Notes under the pieces: model-generated
The model's input: only the letters and a program-made list of their open reading frames with translations
Database searches by the model: none
What the model was told of the DNA's origin: nothing
Translations under genes and position numbers: made by a program
Shown here: piece after piece, positions 44,847 through 54,860 of the stretch
How positions within the stretch are numbered: the first letter of the stretch is position 1
How the letters are laid out: every line of letters starts with the position of its first letter
Origin: Amorphophallus konjac
Taxonomy: Eukaryota > Streptophyta > Magnoliopsida > Alismatales > Araceae
Direction: 5' to 3'
NCBI GenBank assembly: GCA_022559845.1
Contig: CM040117.1
Location: 11,308,856-11,372,855, forward strand
DNA length: 64,000 nucleotides

Positions 44847-45486
44847 GAACCGCCTAACTGTTCATCTTCCTCGATGAACGCGCCCTATCGGGGCGATGCG
44901 ACCTTCAAGAACGAGCTACTTGAGACTAGCATGTTCTCAGTTCGAAACCAGAAGAACGGGAAAACGGCGGGAAATCCATTCCACGCCCCATCCACCCCCA
45001 GGTGAAGGGGAAACAAACGGGAAAAACATTCTCCAACCTCTCTAGCACCGAGAAGACCCATTTAAACCCCAAAAACACGATCAAAACACAAGATTCAGCT
45101 CACACACCCAAAAACATGCATTCTCCTCAAATCCCTTGAATAAGCCCGCTCGGCTCACCACGGCCTACAAAACTCACGGGAAATGAAGTACGCGAGTTGA
45201 TGGTCCATCTCCCTACCTCCACCGAAGATTCGACGCACCGTGGACGTCGATCCACGAAGAAACGCCCACGAAAAACCGCACCGGTGCCTCACGCTCGCGA
45301 ACCGACTTCATCGCGCCCCCGTCCCTCGATCCTCGACCCATCCGCACCGTCCTCCCCGCCCGCCTCGCCCCGCCTCGCCCCCGCCTTGGTCCGTCAACCG
45401 CCGGAGAGGAGAGAGTGAGAGGAGAGCATGGGAGACGAGAGAGAGTGAGAGAGTGAGAAATGAGAAGAGAGAGAGGGGTGGGAGGG

Positions 45487-45496
45487 TTTATATAGG
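45487..45496 (-). promoter_or_regulatory. Solo LTR C TATA box
   Basis: CCTATATAAA on the minus strand, in the sequence context of the box at 5665 in element A. Confidence 0.65.
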
Positions 45497-45884
45497 AAAA
45501 ATCCAAAAATTCCAAGAAATTCCAAAAATTAGGAAAAATTACCTCTGTGATCCTCGGAAAACGCACAACGCACTGGTGTCATCCCAGAGTCAGAGAACGC
45601 AACGGTTCACCCTACACAGTGTTCCGAAGGTCCGAAGGACAAACACACGCGTAAAACCCAAAACGCAACCCGGGACCCACAATGGTGCTCTGAAAATTAC
45701 AGAAAATTGTCGGCGCGCTCCTCACAACGCCACGGACCCAAGGAAACACACGGGCACACCACCAATGGGTCCGACAATCCGATAAAAATAGTCCAAAGCC
45801 CAATCGGACTCGATCCGAAACACACGGAAAAACGATCCGAAACCCACAGATCCAGATCCAAAAAATCCGGGGCATTACAAGGTC

Positions 45885-47685
45885 TGTGCTTATAGCTTGA
45901 TTCAGGTCCGTGCATTACATGTTATTCGTCCTTTTGCTTAATGCATATTAAGTCAGTGCAAGTTCTGCATCTCTTTCATAAAGTTCTTGCCTCGGTGCAA
46001 GTCCTTGTTCATGCACAGGGTCTATTGTTCATATTTTGTCTCTGTGCATTTCTCTAGGTCGTGTGCACTAAGGTCCATGCATATCATGTCTCTGCATCTC
46101 ACCTCTTGAGGTCGGTGCAATTTTTGGGTCGGTGCAAATTCTTGACTGGAATGCATTGGTTAGTCTGGTCATTCCTTATCTCAGTGCAAACACAACTCAT
46201 TGCATACTTTGCTTAAGGCAAAAACATGTTCGGTGCACAACCAACTCTATACAATTCATTGTAGATGTCTGTGCACATTATGGCTCCATGCACACCAAGT
46301 CTATTCAAATCCCTGTAGCAACGAGGTCGGTGCAGTTCCTGCTTCAGGCTTATTAGACTCGGTGCAAGTCCTGTAGACAGCTAACGTAGATTGGTGCATC
46401 TTCTGCTTCATTCCACATCGGTGCTTATCCTGCCAGTCTTAGTCGATGCTTATTCTTTTGACTCGGTGCAAACTTTTCTCCTTGGAAAAATAAAGTCAGT
46501 ACAACCTTGTATTTTGTGGATTCTTGTCCGTGCATATCTGTTGCACGATCAGACTCTGTGGTCTGTGCTAATGTCGTCATGCATTTTTCACAAGTCAGTG
46601 CATCTCACGCTTTTGCTCACTTCACTCGGTGCAACCTCTTGTTCACCTTGCAGTAAGTCAGTGCAATGGCTGATTTGGTAACTCCTACTCAGTGCAGTTT
46701 ATGCTTACTTACTCACTACGTCGGTAAGACTTGTACTAAGTATGTGACAAAGTGTTCATTCCTCGTCTGACAGTTTGTCTGTGCATTCACCAGATGGATG
46801 GCACGTGATCCGAGGAAGATGGAGGTCCAGAACATTTCAACACGTGCCCCAACCTTTCAGGCGGGAAATGTGGTATCCACACGCCTAAGTTTCTGGAGCA
46901 GACATATATATATATATATATGTGCTGAGGAAGAGGGTTTGATAGAGTGGATGGAACAGTTGAAAAGAAGAGCAGCGTGAGAGCAATGGATCAAGAGAGA
47001 AAACCAGAGACTACCCACTCCATCCAGAGCTGAGAGAAAAATTTCTGAGAGAGAGAAGTGATTGTGAATGTGAAGATCTGCTTCTACGGAAGCTATACTA
47101 CTTTTGCTTTTAGAGAAAATTGTTGTTCATCGATCGTGTTGTTTTCGAGTTTCCTTTATTTTCATTCCATTTTGTTTCCCTCCATTGTCCTTGGAGGAAG
47201 AGAGGTTTGATCATCTGGTTGTGTGAGTTACTTGGGAGTAACTGTACAGGGTTCCCTTTGCTGCGTGCAAAGGAAGGGAGATTTATTCTCCAGTGCTTCT
47301 TCTGGTTGATCAGAAGGCTAAAGAGGGTGTTCCTCAGGGCAAGCTGTTTGGCAGCGGTTGTCGCAGATTGAGTCTGCTGTGTGCAATTGATCATTGCAAG
47401 GAAACCTTACTCTTCTGAGTAAGGGGTGGACGTATGTTGCGGGTAGCAATCGAACCACCTAAAAAATTCCATCTCTCTGATGTGGTTTTGCCTGTTTACT
47501 TTGTGCTGCTCTCCATCTACTTGATACATTGCTTCATCGTGGGTTGCTGTCTCGATCTCATTCCATAATATAGACATTTTTGTTACCTGTCTCCGAATCT
47601 CTCTTAACTGTATCCAGAGGGGTTGTGTAATCGTTTCTGAGTTTGTCGAATTTGAGAGTGATCTAACTCTCCGTTGTGCGTATCA
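45885..47685 (+). repeat. Element E 3' LTR, second segment
   Basis: This continues the 3' LTR after solo LTR C and matches 12481-14299. It contains the TCGGTGCA-like array, the TA run (about 46903-46921), the stem-loop chain (47227-47450) and the conserved motif (about 47451). It ends GTATCA at 47685, followed by ACACG. Confidence 0.9.
47227..47450 (+). repeat. Stem-loop chain in element E 3' LTR
   Basis: Counterpart of 13820-14044. Stems 1-4 and those with GCAAT/ATTGC and CCTTACT/AGTAAGG arms are intact. Loops differ in at least three hairpins (for example TGCGT for TGCAT and TTTAT for TTTGT). The CTGAGGA arm has changed to CTAAAGA, CAGAC to CAGAT, and the last stem is shortened. Confidence 0.8.
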
Positions 47686-47690
47686 ACACG

Positions 47691-48440
47691 AGCCATAATC
47701 GGAAACCGCCAACGCTCATTTTTGAGTCCTGAACTCGCCATGGAACCTTCAAATCTCAAACCAATTCTAGGGCAAACACAACCCATCCACCCGCAGAAGC
47801 GCATGACTTAGAGCTTACTGGGACAACTCTGCCCAATCCTACCTCAAAATCCATGAAAATAACCAAGACCGATGCGTCATTTTTGACGCCACGGAGCATG
47901 ACAAGAACATCGGCTCGACAATCAGCAGCTCATCCGGAAGATCCTCCGCTCGCCCGAGCATAATTCTCGACCAGAGCATCCGCTCCGACACCTCAAAGCA
48001 CAATCTCGACACCTCAGGGGCTAGATAAATCTCAAACTGGAGTGGCCAAAACCAATAACAGCTCCCTCATAGCACACTCACAGCCACTTAACCATGAACA
48101 ATGCTTGCCAACCACCTGACCTTATAGGAAATACCTCGAACGCAACAACGCAAACTCACGCCTGCCGACAACTCTGCCCAACGCAGCACAATTGGGGCCA
48201 CCACCCATCGGAAAGAAATCTCTCTATCACGTCCCTTGGGCCCCACACCGGCACTTCAGCGAGACAGCAACCACCATTATAGCGCCAACTCAGCGCACTC
48301 AAGCTCTTACGCGAGAAACCAAGCAGAAAACAAGCACAAAACCCTATGCCAGCTGCCGACTGTACTAGACCTTACGGACTCGGATCACTATAATATCTTG
48401 AATTCCCATGTACGTCCATAACTACTGCTATGATACCAAC
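47691..48440 (-). mobile_element. Element B internal region, second part, with primer site
   Basis: Homologous to the reverse complement of 2640-3350 of element A, co-linear over about 700 bp; it continues the block that ended at 12365. The primer site on the minus strand is at 48427-48438 (TGGTATCATAGC, one mismatch to initiator-Met), adjacent to a degraded LTR end at 48441. No coding region is recognised. Confidence 0.82.
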
Positions 48441-48822
48441 TATAACGACCCAAGATCCGGATACCGGGAATAACCCTAACCGAGCCAGTGATAGGAGGCT
48501 CACCTCTGCTTTTCAAGTGTGGCGGTTCTTCCTCGAGGTTCGAGGGTGCTACGCAGATGTTCTTAGTTGTCAGCTCAACGGGCCAAGTGTTCACTCGGTG
48601 TTGGGTACGCTTCTCTGTCTTAAACTGTACTTCTATTGGACTGGACTCTGTTGTAGTTAGATTATTTATTTCTATTAATTTTTAAATTGTCCTAATTTAT
48701 TTCCTATTTCTTTATACCTCCACACTCCTTTTAGCCCTTCCGAGCCCTCCGGCTCGTGGGCGACGGGCCAGGATTCAAATGGTATCGGGTTATTCCCGGT
48801 ATCCGGATCTTGGGTCATTACA
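48441..48822. repeat. Head-to-head LTR junction beside element B
   Basis: 48441-48477 is the end of a minus-strand A-family LTR (the 5' LTR of B). It switches abruptly at about 48478 to 345 bp of plus-strand A-family LTR end (to CATTACA at 48822). As a result 48447-48476 and 48787-48816 form a perfect 30-bp inverted repeat. The plus-strand part matches 2295-2631 with moderate divergence. This could be an inversion or deletion within one LTR, or the fusion of two LTR fragments. Confidence 0.75.
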
Positions 48823-49562
48823 GAAAGAACCTGTGCAAGAGGAGGATTTTGTGGACATTGATGGTTTAGATTCTCCATATGATATTAGATACTTTATTAC
48901 AGTTGACGATGATATTGCAAGAAAGCGTGAGAATGAAGTGGTAGCTTTGATGATTCCACAGGGTGTTGAGGGTGCTAAGGATGTTGGTCATGAGGGAGCA
49001 TAGGCAGAGGGTGTTTGTCATGAGGGAGCACAGGCATAGGGTGTTGAGGAAGGACAGGCAGAGGGTGTTTGTCATGAGGGAGCACATGCAGAGGGTGTTG
49101 AGGAAGGACAGGCAGAGGGTGTTTGTCATGAGGGAGCACATGCAGAGGGTGTTGAGGAAGGACAGGCAGAGGGTGTTGAAGATGTAGATGAGGGTGTCTC
49201 AAACTATGAGCTTGAGTCTGAGAGTAGCTACCACATCCTATTGTCAAGTGATGAGGATGATTATAGAGATTATGTAGATGAGGGTAGGGACACAGAGAAG
49301 GAGGACCTGCAAACTAATGTGGCTGTCCAAACATCAAAGTGGGCACTACATTCCAAGATCAGGAAACACTTATCTTGGCTATGCAACAGTATGCTGTGAA
49401 GACTGAGTGCTATCTTAAGACCTATAAGAGTGACCCAACTAGGCTGATCATGCACTGTGGCTATAAGAAATGTGAATGGAGGATGGATGCATCTAGATTG
49501 CCCAATAAAGTTACATTTCAGATAAAAACAATCAGAGGATGCATGCATCTAGATTGCCCAAT
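48823..49562 (+). pseudogene. MuDR/MULE-type transposase N-terminal fragment
   Basis: An acidic stretch in frame with DEDDYRDYVDEG is followed, after a frame change near 49330, by a segment typical of the MuDR DNA-binding region: VGTTFQDQETLILAMQQYAV, then CGYKKCEWRMDAS and FQIKTIRG. MULE transposases use this region to bind their terminal repeats. The catalytic DDE domain is absent. A 54-bp minisatellite (49007-49168) sits inside the acidic part and two stops occur before it. The fragment stops at 49562, inside the second copy of a 20-bp direct repeat (49487-49506 and 49543-49562). It is a dead fragment and no terminal inverted repeats were found. Confidence 0.7.
49007..49168 (+). repeat. 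54-bp minisatellite, three copies
   Basis: Three head-to-tail 54-bp units (49007-49060, 49061-49114, 49115-49168), nearly identical, with partial copies on both sides. The unit is 18 codons long, so the array keeps frame within the MULE-like acidic segment, although changes in the first copy region create stops. Confidence 0.88.
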
Positions 49563-51080
49563 GGGGGGGTCCAATCTGGTCCGCGTAACCCCCCCGGCTG
49601 GGTGAGGTTTTTTTTCGTAATTTTTTTTTAAAAGAAATGAGGGGGTTTACGTGGACTCCAAAGGGGGGTCCGTGAGAGGGTCTATAAAATCCTATTTTTA
49701 TGTTTCTTTTGGGCCCACTTTGACCCAATGTGAACGCAAGAAGGATAGGGTTGATACGGACTAGTGGCTGGCTGTGTATGCGTAGCACGAGGAGGTTGAC
49801 CGGCTTTTTACGCGAGATCTTGAGACTTCTTCTTCACGAACACTCCTGAGCTGGTATGTGGACAAAATCTAAGTGGGACTGGGGTGAACTTGCACTGAGA
49901 TGAGGGAGGCTGGATGGAGGGCCCCACGGGGGGAGTTCGCCCCAACCCGGGGGTGGCCGCGCCTGTGGTGAACTCCCCCCGGGGTGGGCTGCCATTGTGA
50001 GGGGTGCCCCCGAGGGTCACATTTTGTCATTTTTCATCATCCTTTGATGTGATCGGGTCCCCAGGATGCTGGTGTTGACCCATGGGGGCCAATTGCATAG
50101 TGTCACCGTTGTCGCCCGTATGGTGTTCAGGGAAATTTTCGAAACACACCGGGTTGTCGAACGGCTCGGCTAGCTGGTTTGCCTGGCTTAGATCTAGCCC
50201 CAGGGTGGGGATAGTAACTTGTAGAAATTGAGAGAGGGCATCTTGGGCATGAGGGCCTGGCCTTGACGAGACATGCCGCGTTGCATGGCGGGTTGACGGG
50301 CAGCCCCGGGTTGGCCCGGTGGCTGAAAGTTAATGGCTCATCACCATGTGTCTGAGGGTCGGGGATGGCCCCAACTTGCTGTAGGGTTGCTGCATGATGC
50401 GAAAAGTGCGTCCAAGCAGTGGGTTGGCCCCGGCTTGTTGTAGAATGGTTGGAAAATGCATGCCTACACGGTGCTTGGGGAAATTCCCGACATGCCACCA
50501 CGGGTCGTACAAGTGTGCTAAAGGCTCCCGAAGCCCAAGGTTGACTGGGGGAGATACTCATTTGGCTTTAGAATGCTGGAGGGAGGCATTTTGGGAGTGA
50601 ATCCTGGCCTCGTTGCTGGGTGCTGCATGACGCGCCTTGTTGTCGGGGCGCCCCCAGGTTGGCCCGGGTGGCTTAGTTGAAGGCAGGCAATGCCGCGTAC
50701 TGGGTGGTTGGGGGTGGTCCCCATTGGTTGTGGGTGTCACCGTGAATCACGGCAAGCAGGCTAGGGCCCCTGATCAGACCCGACATGTCGTAAAAGGGGT
50801 TAGATAAATAGCGCTCGGAAGGTGTTCGGGGAAATTCCCGAACCCTTATTTCTTACTTTTTTCTGGGAAAAAAGTTTGGGTACAATAAATGTCCCCCACG
50901 GGGCGTGCGTCAGAGGTAGAGTCGAGGGCGGATGGCCCGTGAGCCCCTTATTTTGACATGTTGTAGTTGGCTGAGGTCTTATACGCACTATATATATATA
51001 TTTTCTCTTTTCTCTCATGCTAGCACTTTATATATATTGCTAACATCATGTACTCACCCTTTTTGTGCAATTGTCTTACA
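49563..51080. other. Unassigned G-rich region with diverged ~345-bp repeats
   Basis: No coding region is recognised. Between about 50128 and 50850 three diverged segments start with a GGGGAAATTCCCGA-like palindrome (50128, 50470, 50824), each followed by related text such as GGTTGGCCCGG. A TA run (50987-51000) and a CTTACAG word before an ATG at 51081 would fit a promoter and leader for the following pseudogene. I cannot tell whether this is an LTR or a MULE-internal sequence. Confidence 0.5.
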
Positions 51081-51371
51081 GTTATGGCAAAGTTTGGTAA
51101 AGACGACCGGGCCCAAAGGTACGCAGTGCACGATGAGAATTACTGGGTGAGGTAGACTGGCCTACCGATGCCCTCTTTGGGTCCGCTCGTCATCACTGCG
51201 GCCAATATTGGCTTGCTGGACTTGGGGCAGTCCTTGGTGGCTGAGGGTCCCCTAGGCGAGGGGGCAGATGGAGCTGGAGTTGGGGACTTAGCTAGGATTT
51301 CTGAGACGGGCAGAATCTACACATATGACAGCTCCGAAGGTTACCTGAGAGAGTTGCCCTTGGACCAGTAT
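51081..51371 (+). pseudogene. Plant-mobile-domain-like gene, first part
   Basis: The frame starts at ATG 51081 after a possible splice acceptor, has a TAG after 23 codons, and is then open until Sirevirus G inserts at 51372. The same frame resumes beyond G. On its own the segment is not diagnostic; identification rests on the second part. Target pentamers AGTAT (51367-51371) and AGCAT (62361-62365) differ by one transition. Confidence 0.55.
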
Positions 51372-51771
51372 TGAAGTCCCGTGATCAATGACACCCAAGA
51401 GGAGCGGTGAATGGGGTAATTACAAATTTTATGAAACTTTTACTCGATTGTAAACAGTTATGATGAAATAGCCCTTTAGAAACTAGATCTGTAATATAAA
51501 CGATTATATCTATCAAAATCTATCACACACAGCGGATCCTTGGTACTGTGGCGGAGGTATGAATCCGAAGATTCTACTCACGCAAGGTGTTATCTTCCTG
51601 ACAAGATTGGCCTTGTCAATTTAAACCCACCTTTTGATATACCAAGAATCTATTACTGAAATGATAGATTATGCTAGATCTAAAAGATCAAACGCGGAAG
51701 AGATAATATGCAATATCAATCACACAGAATGGAGGTAGATGAAAACGACCAAACCACACGATAGACAGCGA

Positions 51772-51786
51772 TTTTAAGGTGGTTCG
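51772..51786 (-). promoter_or_regulatory. Conserved Sirevirus LTR motif (element G 3' LTR copy)
   Basis: CGAACCACCTTAAAA on the minus strand, immediately after the stem-loop chain in transcript order. The 5' LTR copy is at 61246-61260. Confidence 0.72.
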
Positions 51787-51824
51787 GATGCAACGACGGC
51801 AACCTACGTCCACCCCTCACAAAC

Positions 51825-52007
51825 TGTGAGGATTCACACACTATCTTGTAAAGGATTACAAGATCAGAACACACACACACACACTCGTAAGGAGTTCAGA
51901 ACTCCCACGAAGGTGCAGACGCACCGAAACACACACGAATCTGAAAAAAACCACACACACACACACGGATCTGAGTAGATCCACACACACACGAATCTTT
52001 AAAGATT
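51825..52007 (-). repeat. Stem-loop chain in element G 3' LTR
   Basis: Inverted repeats at 51825-51841 (CCTCACA/TGTGAGG), 51846-51861 (TTGTAA/TTACAA), 51891-51905 (GGAGTT/AACTCC), about 51911-51925 (GGTGC/GCACC), 51967-51982 (GGATCT/AGATCC) and 51994-52007 (palindrome AATCTTTAAAGATT), separated by CA-rich spacers. The 5' LTR has the same set at 61290-61490, with GGTGCA/TGCACC extended by one pair and the first and last degraded. Confidence 0.8.
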
Positions 52008-52439
52008 ACAAGAACATACACTTGAAGGTCAATGGAAATTAGAAATAGAAACACAAATGAAAACTTCAGATTTAGGCTCCCCCTTAGTGGATGATGAAGA
52101 TCTTTGATGAAGCTTGCTTCTCCACTCGATTTCCACTTGAATGGCTTCAGGATAATCTTCAAATGTTTAAGATTTGATGAAGAATACTTGGACAAAGCAC
52201 TGTTCACGGAATTCTTCCTACAACCCTCTTTCTCCCTTGATAGCCTTCCTTTCATCCCTTTGAGCAAAAATGGTTTCTTGGCCCAAGAGTTGTTTTTACA
52301 AGACCTAGGATGGTCAAGGGACAAGCTAGGAACCAGATCCACGATTTTAGGCAAGTTGGGAGACTTTAAGATCAAAAGGTCCAAGATAGGGGCTTTGAAC
52401 ACGTTCATGAAAAGAAGTCAACCATGGCAGCCTCGAAGG

Positions 52440-52620
52440 GTTCGGTCGACTAAAATGTTCGGTCGGTCGATCAAACTCTGTGACTTTCTGAAACATCCAA
52501 CGCTGTGAAATTCGGTTGACTGATTTATGGCCGTCGATCGACCGAACTTTGTAGAATTTACAGAGTTCTGAATTCTGGAAGAATTGGTCGACCGAACCAA
52601 CCAAGTTGGTCGACCGAACT
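52440..52620. repeat. GGTCGACCG palindrome cluster in element G LTR
   Basis: Five or more copies of TTCGGTCGACCGAAC-like palindromes or half-sites. Two words at 52587-52620 are perfect GGTCGACCGAAC. The 5' LTR copy (61915-62095) is better preserved. The cluster precedes the stem-loop chain in transcript order. Confidence 0.78.
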
Positions 52621-52886
52621 CTGGAATTCCTACAAAACAAGGTTGTTAGCCCAACAAAACATATCCAAATAATCAAGCATTAGATTGAACGTATGTTAAC
52701 ATTGATTTCAAGTCCATTTGAGCTCTTTTTATGCATTTGAAAAGCTGTGAACATTTAAGCATATGTCATGACGGAATTAGGCCTTAATTGCTTACGAAGC
52801 TCGCTCTTGATCAATAATGCACGACATGTGACGAAAAATATGTCCGAGATTTTGTTATCATCAAAATCACCTAGAGATACTCAATA

Positions 52887-53628
52887 ATCTCCCCCTTTTT
52901 GATGATGACAAAACTCTAGAGCATTTAAGTACATCGGCGTGCCTTTAAGCAATTTTGGAAGTTTGAAATCAATGCATTGTAATCTTGCCATTTCTCACAT
53001 GGTTCTTGTACGAGGCAGAGTTTACACTCACGCATAGTGAAAGAATTCAGACAGGCTGATCGGTCCTTCATCCAACACCATTTGATATACATAGAACCAA
53101 TGGAGTATAATAGATATTCTGTCAAGCCAAAATATTGCAAACCATTCAAGCATATTTGCCACATTCACATGAAAGGAAATGAGATTGAAGAACCAAAATG
53201 TATATCCAATACCAAGTGCATTCATTCATTTATTTTCAAGTTCATTACATGGTCTGGTCACATGAACTCACAAGGCAAACGACACAAGCTCACAAGGCAA
53301 ATGACTCAACAAATGCAAAGGCAAAAGCAAATGCCAAATAGCATACACACATACATTCACACATGCATAAAATATAGATAGACCTAATAACTACTTCTCC
53401 CCCTTTGTCATCATCAAAGAGGGGAGGGGATACAAGAAAAGTGGATCAAAAGCGAACTGCAAGACCCAAAAACAACGACTAAGGTGAAGAACCAGAAAGT
53501 CCTTAGTTGCTGTCTGCTGGAGGTGGCTGATTGCCAAGGCGGCGACGGGTATCTTCAAGAGTGTGATCTTGAAACTGAAGGTGATGCTAAATATCTGCAA
53601 GGGAGGTCTCTTGAGCCTAGCCACAACG
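52887..53628 (-). other. Element G 3' untranslated region and polypurine tract
   Basis: The polypurine tract on the minus strand (AAAAAGGGGGAGAT) is at 52887-52900. A similar tract is near 53396-53404. Between them lies a module of about 85 bp (53007-53090) related to two modules in F. Confidence 0.8.
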
Positions 53629-54860
53629 CTAAAGGCCCAAAAGAGTGCGGTTCATGAGATAAAAAACTTGGTCTGAATCTTCATGGCTAGAGGAGAGGGT
53701 AGCCACTTGAGTGGACATGTTGGCCATATTGGTGGAGAGGGTGTCCAAGGCGGTGGAGAAGGAATCCATCTGACCAGTCACGGTGGTCATAAAGGTGTCG
53801 AGTCGATCAAGTGTTGACCCAAATCGAGTGTCAAGGTTGGAAACTTGTTCCCTAAAGACATCCATATGATTTTTGAACCCAGAAAAGTGCCTATCCAAAG
53901 TCTCATAATCTGCCCAAGAAGGTGGTCCAGCTCCTTGAGTAGAGGACTCCCCGTGAAAGACCTGCGGTGGAGATGGCATATCTGAAGCTGCAGGTGGAGG
54001 AGGAGGTGGCTCCTGCTGTGGTGGAGGAGGGGACTCCTCGACTTGAGCTTGAAGAGGGACTTGGGCTTGATCCTGCTTTCTGTTGATCTTGGTCCTCTTC
54101 TTTCATTTTCTGATTCATCTCCATAGATTTTGACATTTTTGTATAAGACTCCATCTGGACCCCACTCATACTCAAAAGATGAGCGGAGTTTGTGCTTATT
54201 GTAGATATCATCTTGCCGGACGTAAATGTTAACTTCCTCGGCCAAACCAACTCCAACATGATGAAAGGCGCCAGTCAACTGTGAGGCATATGGCAGGGAT
54301 CATCTTCTATGGGTACGGCATGACCCAATTAGATCTGTCATAAGATGTCCCATATTAATGGGGATCCCACCCAAAACATGATAGAATAGAAACTTGTGCA
54401 CCTCAGTTACGGCATCTCTGCTCCCACCCTTAGGATTGATAATAGTGGTGAAGATGTGATGCATAATCTGCTGCAATGGTGGGAAATAGTTGGAATTTAG
54501 AGTGATCAAATTACTGACTCCGTGCACATACTCACAGCACGTCATGAGCATGAATGTGTCCGCCATAGCACCATGACCATACGCCATATCTTCCCCTCTA
54601 GCTGAAACACCTAGGGCGCTTGCAAATAATTCTAGATTGATTGTAAACTCCACTCCTTTCACAATGGTAAAGAGATGGTCATCCCTCATATTCAAGTTGC
54701 CATAGAACTCCTGAACTAAGCTCAGATAATACAAAGAATATCTCGTTGCGAAATCAATCCATCCACTTTGAACCTCAAATGCCGCACTTAAATCAAGATG
54801 GATGTCATTTAGCTCACCAAAATCGACCAGACGAGGGTCGAGTATAGGTCGTGGGTGCAT
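53629..54860 (-). pseudogene. Element G third ORF (env-like position)
   Basis: The frame starts at ATG 54860 and has a TGA at about 54300, then continues with LPYASQLTGAFHHVG. The N-terminal part resembles the plant transposon-protein domain seen in plant retroelement ORFs: LVQEFYGNL, then IVKGVEFTINLELFASALG and HKFLFYHVLGGIP. After at least one frame change (about 54100-54150), a proline-rich segment (about 54050-53980) leads into about 110 residues with heptad-like repeats (53979-53629: FREQVSNLDTRFGS, LDTLSTNMANMSTQ). Sirevirus elements often carry an extra ORF here, sometimes called env-like. No signal peptide or membrane segment is visible, so an envelope role is not supported by this copy. 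Confidence 0.65.

Larger units (their letters stand above)
32466..45879 (-). mobile_element. Element C: solo LTR of the A family, split by element F
   Basis: Once F (33834-44005) is removed, about 3.2 kb remains, close to the 3406-bp LTR of A read in reverse. On the minus strand it begins TGTAATGCCCCGGAT at 45879 and ends GGGTCGTTACA at 32466. A perfect AGGTC duplication flanks it. There is no internal region, primer site or polypurine tract, so it is a solo LTR formed by recombination between two LTRs. Flanking blocks match A well, including TATA, the region near the transcript start and the last 400 bp. The central dyad array differs in sequence from that of A. Confidence 0.87.
44006..45879 (-). 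repeat. Solo LTR C, 5' portion
   Basis: It begins with the second CTGGC copy (44006-44010) and runs to the LTR start at 45879. It includes the C-specific dyad array (44621-44846), a CpG-rich block (about 45290-45400) and the TATA box on the minus strand (45487-45496). Confidence 0.85.
12366..47685 (+). mobile_element. Element E: Sirevirus-type Ty1/copia retrotransposon, heavily nested
   Basis: LTRs at 12366-14299 and 32352-32465 plus 45885-47685 flank primer site, gag, pol in copia order (protease, integrase, RT, RNase H), a 1.5-kb untranslated stretch and a polypurine tract. Two insertions interrupt it: Tat-type H (17724-28994) inside pol and solo LTR C (32466-45879) inside the 3' LTR. Flanking pentamers are ATGCG (12361-12365) and ACACG (47686-47690). 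They differ by two transitions, consistent with an original ACGCG that lost one CpG on each side. Coding regions hold about ten premature stops, so the copy is dead. Confidence 0.9.
51372..52886 (-). repeat. Element G 3' LTR (1515 bp)
   Basis: The minus-strand LTR runs from 52886 to 51372. It carries GGTCGACCG-type palindromes (about 52440-52620), a stem-loop chain (52007-51825) and the conserved motif (51786-51772). It differs from the 5' LTR by scattered, mostly transition changes. Confidence 0.92.

Noticed and set aside
48823..49562. Complete Mutator element
   Set aside because: No catalytic domain or terminal inverted repeats visible; the left side is fused directly to an LTR end.
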